Source: Symsagittifera roscoffensis (lineage: Eukaryota; Xenacoelomorpha; Acoela; Convolutidae). Taken from it: a stretch of DNA of 48,668 bases. Below, piece after piece: positions 45,912 to 48,668 of the stretch. The stretch is from the NCBI RefSeq assembly GCF_963678635.1, contig NW_026970642.1:1-48668 (forward strand), in the 5' to 3' direction. The notes beneath the pieces were generated by a model that saw only the letters and a program-made list of their open reading frames with translations, was not told the origin of the DNA and made no database searches. Both the position numbers and the translations under genes were made by a program. Every line of letters begins with the position of its first letter. Positions within the stretch are counted from its first letter, which is position 1.

Positions 45912-47700
45912 AACTCATTTTGCGTCTTATTTCTCAAAAATTAAATGAGTTTTGTTATTTAAAACGAAAACTTATATTTCTTAAGAAAATTAAAGATTGA
46001 CTTTTTTCAGTGATTTACAAAAAATTTTCCAAAATTTTAGTTTGTAACGGGTTAACTAAATTCAGATATATTCCAGTCAGCTTTAGAAAATGTATTAAAC
46101 TTGAAAAACTTGTTATTTGCGAACTGAAAATAAAACAAAATATTATGTTTTATGATGTTTTTTCTATGTCTTGTGATTAAATTTAGACTCCTAGGCAAGC
46201 TTTTTTTTACTGAGGGTTAGATTAAGAGCTAGAACAATTTTTTTTTGCTTTTTAGGTTCCACAAAAAAATCTCCAAATAAAACCTTCAATTGAATAGCCT
46301 TCTCATGTTGCGCGAATAACTAATTTTAGAATTGGTTTTGCGTCTAAATCTGATTTTCACAAATTAACAGTTTTTGTTATCTAAAATAAAAACGTACTTT
46401 TACAAAGAAAAATTGATATGATGATGTACATTGTTTTTCCAAAATAAGATCTTTTGATGGGTTAATTAGAGATTTAAGACTGAATTAAACAATTGGTGCG
46501 TGAAAAACTTGTGAAAGAAAAACATTTGAACATCGATTTTAATAAATATTCTAGTGTAAAGTCCAAGATATCAAGGGAAAAAGCGTTTTCTACAATGCCG
46601 GTTGTTCTAAAGTTAATTTGAAAAAAAATAATTCAATACTCTATAAAATATGTCAAATTATCGTTTTTTACATTTCAAATTTGATTTACGCAAAACCACG
46701 CATCAAACTGTTCAAGACAAAATTTTAAAAAAAGAAGGAACAGCAAATCTGTTATATGAAACGGAAAAGGAAGTGGTCCCGACAAAAAGAAGTAAAATTA
46801 ATCACGAGACTGAAAAATGTTAGTCTTGATCATATACTGAATATCAATTCTGGCAGAGACTCAACTATGAACTAAAAGAATGCCAACTACAATATAGTGT
46901 AGTACATAGCGATTTAATGGAAGAATAGTCAGTGTCACAATCGCGAAGTACCAAGTTAATGAGGCTCGATTGTTCACTTCAAAAAGGAAACCAAAAAACA
47001 AGTAGCCAGATACACTCTGATCAGTTTAAAGAACAAGACAACTCTGTAATTGATTTGATCGGAATATATCTGGCTAGTTGTTTTATAGCTTCTCTTTTTT
47101 TGAATTGAACAACCGAGCTTGAATGTAGCTAGGCTCATTGACATGGTACTTCTCAATTTTTGGGAAAATTTTGATTTTGAGAACAGAAATCACCATTTAT
47201 TTGTCTAATTTTTTTAAGTGTCATATAATTAAATTCAAGATTCTTGGAAATTTTTTGATTTTTTGTCACCGAGGATAGATTAAAAACTATATCATTACTA
47301 TACGTTTTTTTAATTTGTAGTTTCCACAAAATAAATTTCTCTCACTCTATTTTGAAGTTCCTAAATAGATTATAACCTTCTCGAGTTGCGTGTGTGTCTA
47401 CTTTTGGAACTGACTTCGAGTCTGGAAATATTTTTTACAAATTGACAGTTCTTTTGTTCATAAAAACGAAAATCTACCTTTCTCATGAAAGTTGAAGATA
47501 ACTATCATTCGTTGATTTACAAATTTTTTCCCAAAATTTGAAGTTTTGAGGGGTTAGTTGAAGTCCGTATATCCAAACAAAACAACTGGCGTGTAAAAAA
47601 TTTTCACTGAAAAATTTTCAAAACAAAACATTTCAACTAAAATTTCTAGATTAGGGTTCAAGATATCAAGACAAAAAACTTTTTCTCAAACGCTCATTTT
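45908..47700 (+). repeat. Array 3: three diverged monomers alternating with array 2 ends
   Basis: Related blocks lie near 45908-46090, 46175-46620 and 47218-47700. They share ccacaaaa.aaatct, ttttgcgtctaaatctg or cgagtctggaaat, caaattaacagtttttgtt, gggttaattagag or gggttagttgaag, and aagatatcaag. Between them, 46696-46850 repeats the tail of array 2 (catcaaactgttcaag..aaattaatcacgagactg). Confidence 0.65.
46946..47152. mobile_element. 207-bp fold-back element
   Basis: The left arm 46946-47022 (gaagtacc..aatgaggctcg..agccagata..tctgatc) is complementary to the right arm 47057-47152 (gatcggaatatatctggct..ggctcattgacatggtacttc). The right arm has about 16 bp extra. The loop is about 34 bp. The arms differ at roughly one in five positions. 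It sits between two array 3 monomers. Confidence 0.75.
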
Positions 47701-48480
47701 TTCAAAACAGTTTTAACAAGTGTTTAAATGTTCTGAAAGTTTCTAAACTGAAAAGTTATTAGCTTTTAAAATGGAAAAAAAACTTGACTGGTGAACTGAT
47801 GATGTTGATGTAGAGCGCAGTAGTTTTTCGGGGTATAGGATTGAAAGTATTTAAGTATTTATCAAAACAAATTATTCAAAAATTTTTAGAAAAATTTTGT
47901 TTCTGGTAATGATAATTAATTCTGATTGAATCGTTCATCAAAATCAACAACCCAAAAAAAAGTTTTGAAAAAGTGGAAGATAAAGAACATCAATTCGATT
48001 AGTGTTCTGAGCTTATTAGACCCGTAAAAAATGAAATCTTTGGGTGTTAGTATCATCGGTTCAAGTGACGAAGTATTCTTTTGTTTTGTCCTTTTACGAG
48101 TAGTTTTGCCCTATTCATTTCTCAGCCTTAGAAAAATAAGTTTCATTAATAAATACAATTTTGTAGTTTTAAAAAATCGGATTCAATTTACTAGACTTGA
48201 ACCACACTCTTGTATTAGATACAATACCAAATGATTGTTATTTTTTAACTAGTTTTACCAAAATTTATATAAAAAAGGGTTTTATTTATGATAAAGTGCT
48301 ATTTAAGTACACGAGCAAAGTAGAGCCACAAGTGTTTTTTTTTGTTGTTTGTTCTGATTTGCGTTCAGCTGAAAGTTATTCAGCGTGACAAAATGAAGGA
48401 AAAAGTCGAATTGTGTTCAAATTGTGTTCTGCCGCAGTAGTCTTCTAAATTAATTTAACGCAGTTATGATTCACAAAAAA
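47701..48480. other. A+T-rich sequence, no feature seen
   Basis: Two overlapping open frames (48031-48234 and 48197-48388, plus) show no recognisable protein family. Nothing else is seen. Confidence 0.5.
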
Positions 48481-48489
48481 GGTAAAGTT

Positions 48490-48668
48490 TTGGCCAGAAA
48501 ATAGATCAGCCGCACCATTGGCGTGCGCAGAATTGTTTCTAGGGCTTGGGGTGGCATCAAAGGCAAATGTTTCAAAAACCAGGCCAAACAGGGCGTTTGG
48601 GCACTTTTTGGAAAATGTTGACCAAAAAATGCTCTTGTTCGGCGCGCGCTCCCCCATCAAAATTGTTT
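48490..48668. other. G+C-richer window end, probable edge of another repeat
   Basis: Composition changes sharply, with gccgcaccattggcgtgcgc near 48509 and ggcgcgcgctcccccatc near 48640. The pattern suggests the terminus of a transposable element cut by the window end; no family is assigned. Confidence 0.3.

Overview
This window looks like repeat-dense, gene-free nuclear DNA of a eukaryote, most likely an invertebrate animal; the taxon cannot be fixed from sequence alone. The base composition is strongly A+T-rich, with poly-A/T runs everywhere and short spurious open frames on all strands. I recognise no intact protein-coding gene, no rRNA and no complete tRNA. The only protein homology I can defend is a decayed non-LTR retrotransposon (about 2.88-4.89 kb) whose reverse transcriptase motifs are scattered over three frames.

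Layout. 0.6-1.68 kb: a 1.08-kb element with terminal inverted repeats, palindromic ATAATCGATTAT boxes and an internal poly-G minisatellite. 2.6-4.9 kb: retrotransposon relic, richer in G+C than its surroundings. 4.9-7.5 kb: a decayed tandem array with a step of about 145-150 bp and a 1.42-kb direct duplication, interrupted by a CT/C microsatellite. 7.93-8.22 kb: a fold-back element. 8.6-12.6 kb: several old direct-repeat pairs. 13.0-13.4 kb: first copy of a dispersed family seen again near 29.7 and 30.6 kb. 15.4 kb: a tRNA-like block. 17.98-18.3 kb: an inverted-motif cluster related to a fold-back at 33.7 kb.

18.9-27.5 kb is a satellite-like array of 0.53-0.75-kb monomers sharing several boxes. 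It contains two recent duplications: a 1.17-kb block about 99.6% identical, and a 2.10-kb block that reads as identical, including homopolymer lengths. 27.5-33.9 kb is a mosaic of dispersed repeats, TIR-like ends and fold-backs. 34-42 kb is mostly unremarkable A+T-rich DNA with one tRNA-like hairpin. 42.0-47.7 kb is a second nested array with indel-variant units, one showing a templated deletion junction, plus a 207-bp fold-back. The last 180 bp turns G+C-richer and probably enters another repeat.

Taken together the window reads as a record of repeat turnover (tandem amplification, fold-back/MITE-like insertion, retrotransposon decay), not as a set of cooperating genes. The points most worth following up are the TIR element carrying the poly-G minisatellite, the higher-order array, the perfect 2.1-kb duplication (recent event or assembly error) and the fold-back families.
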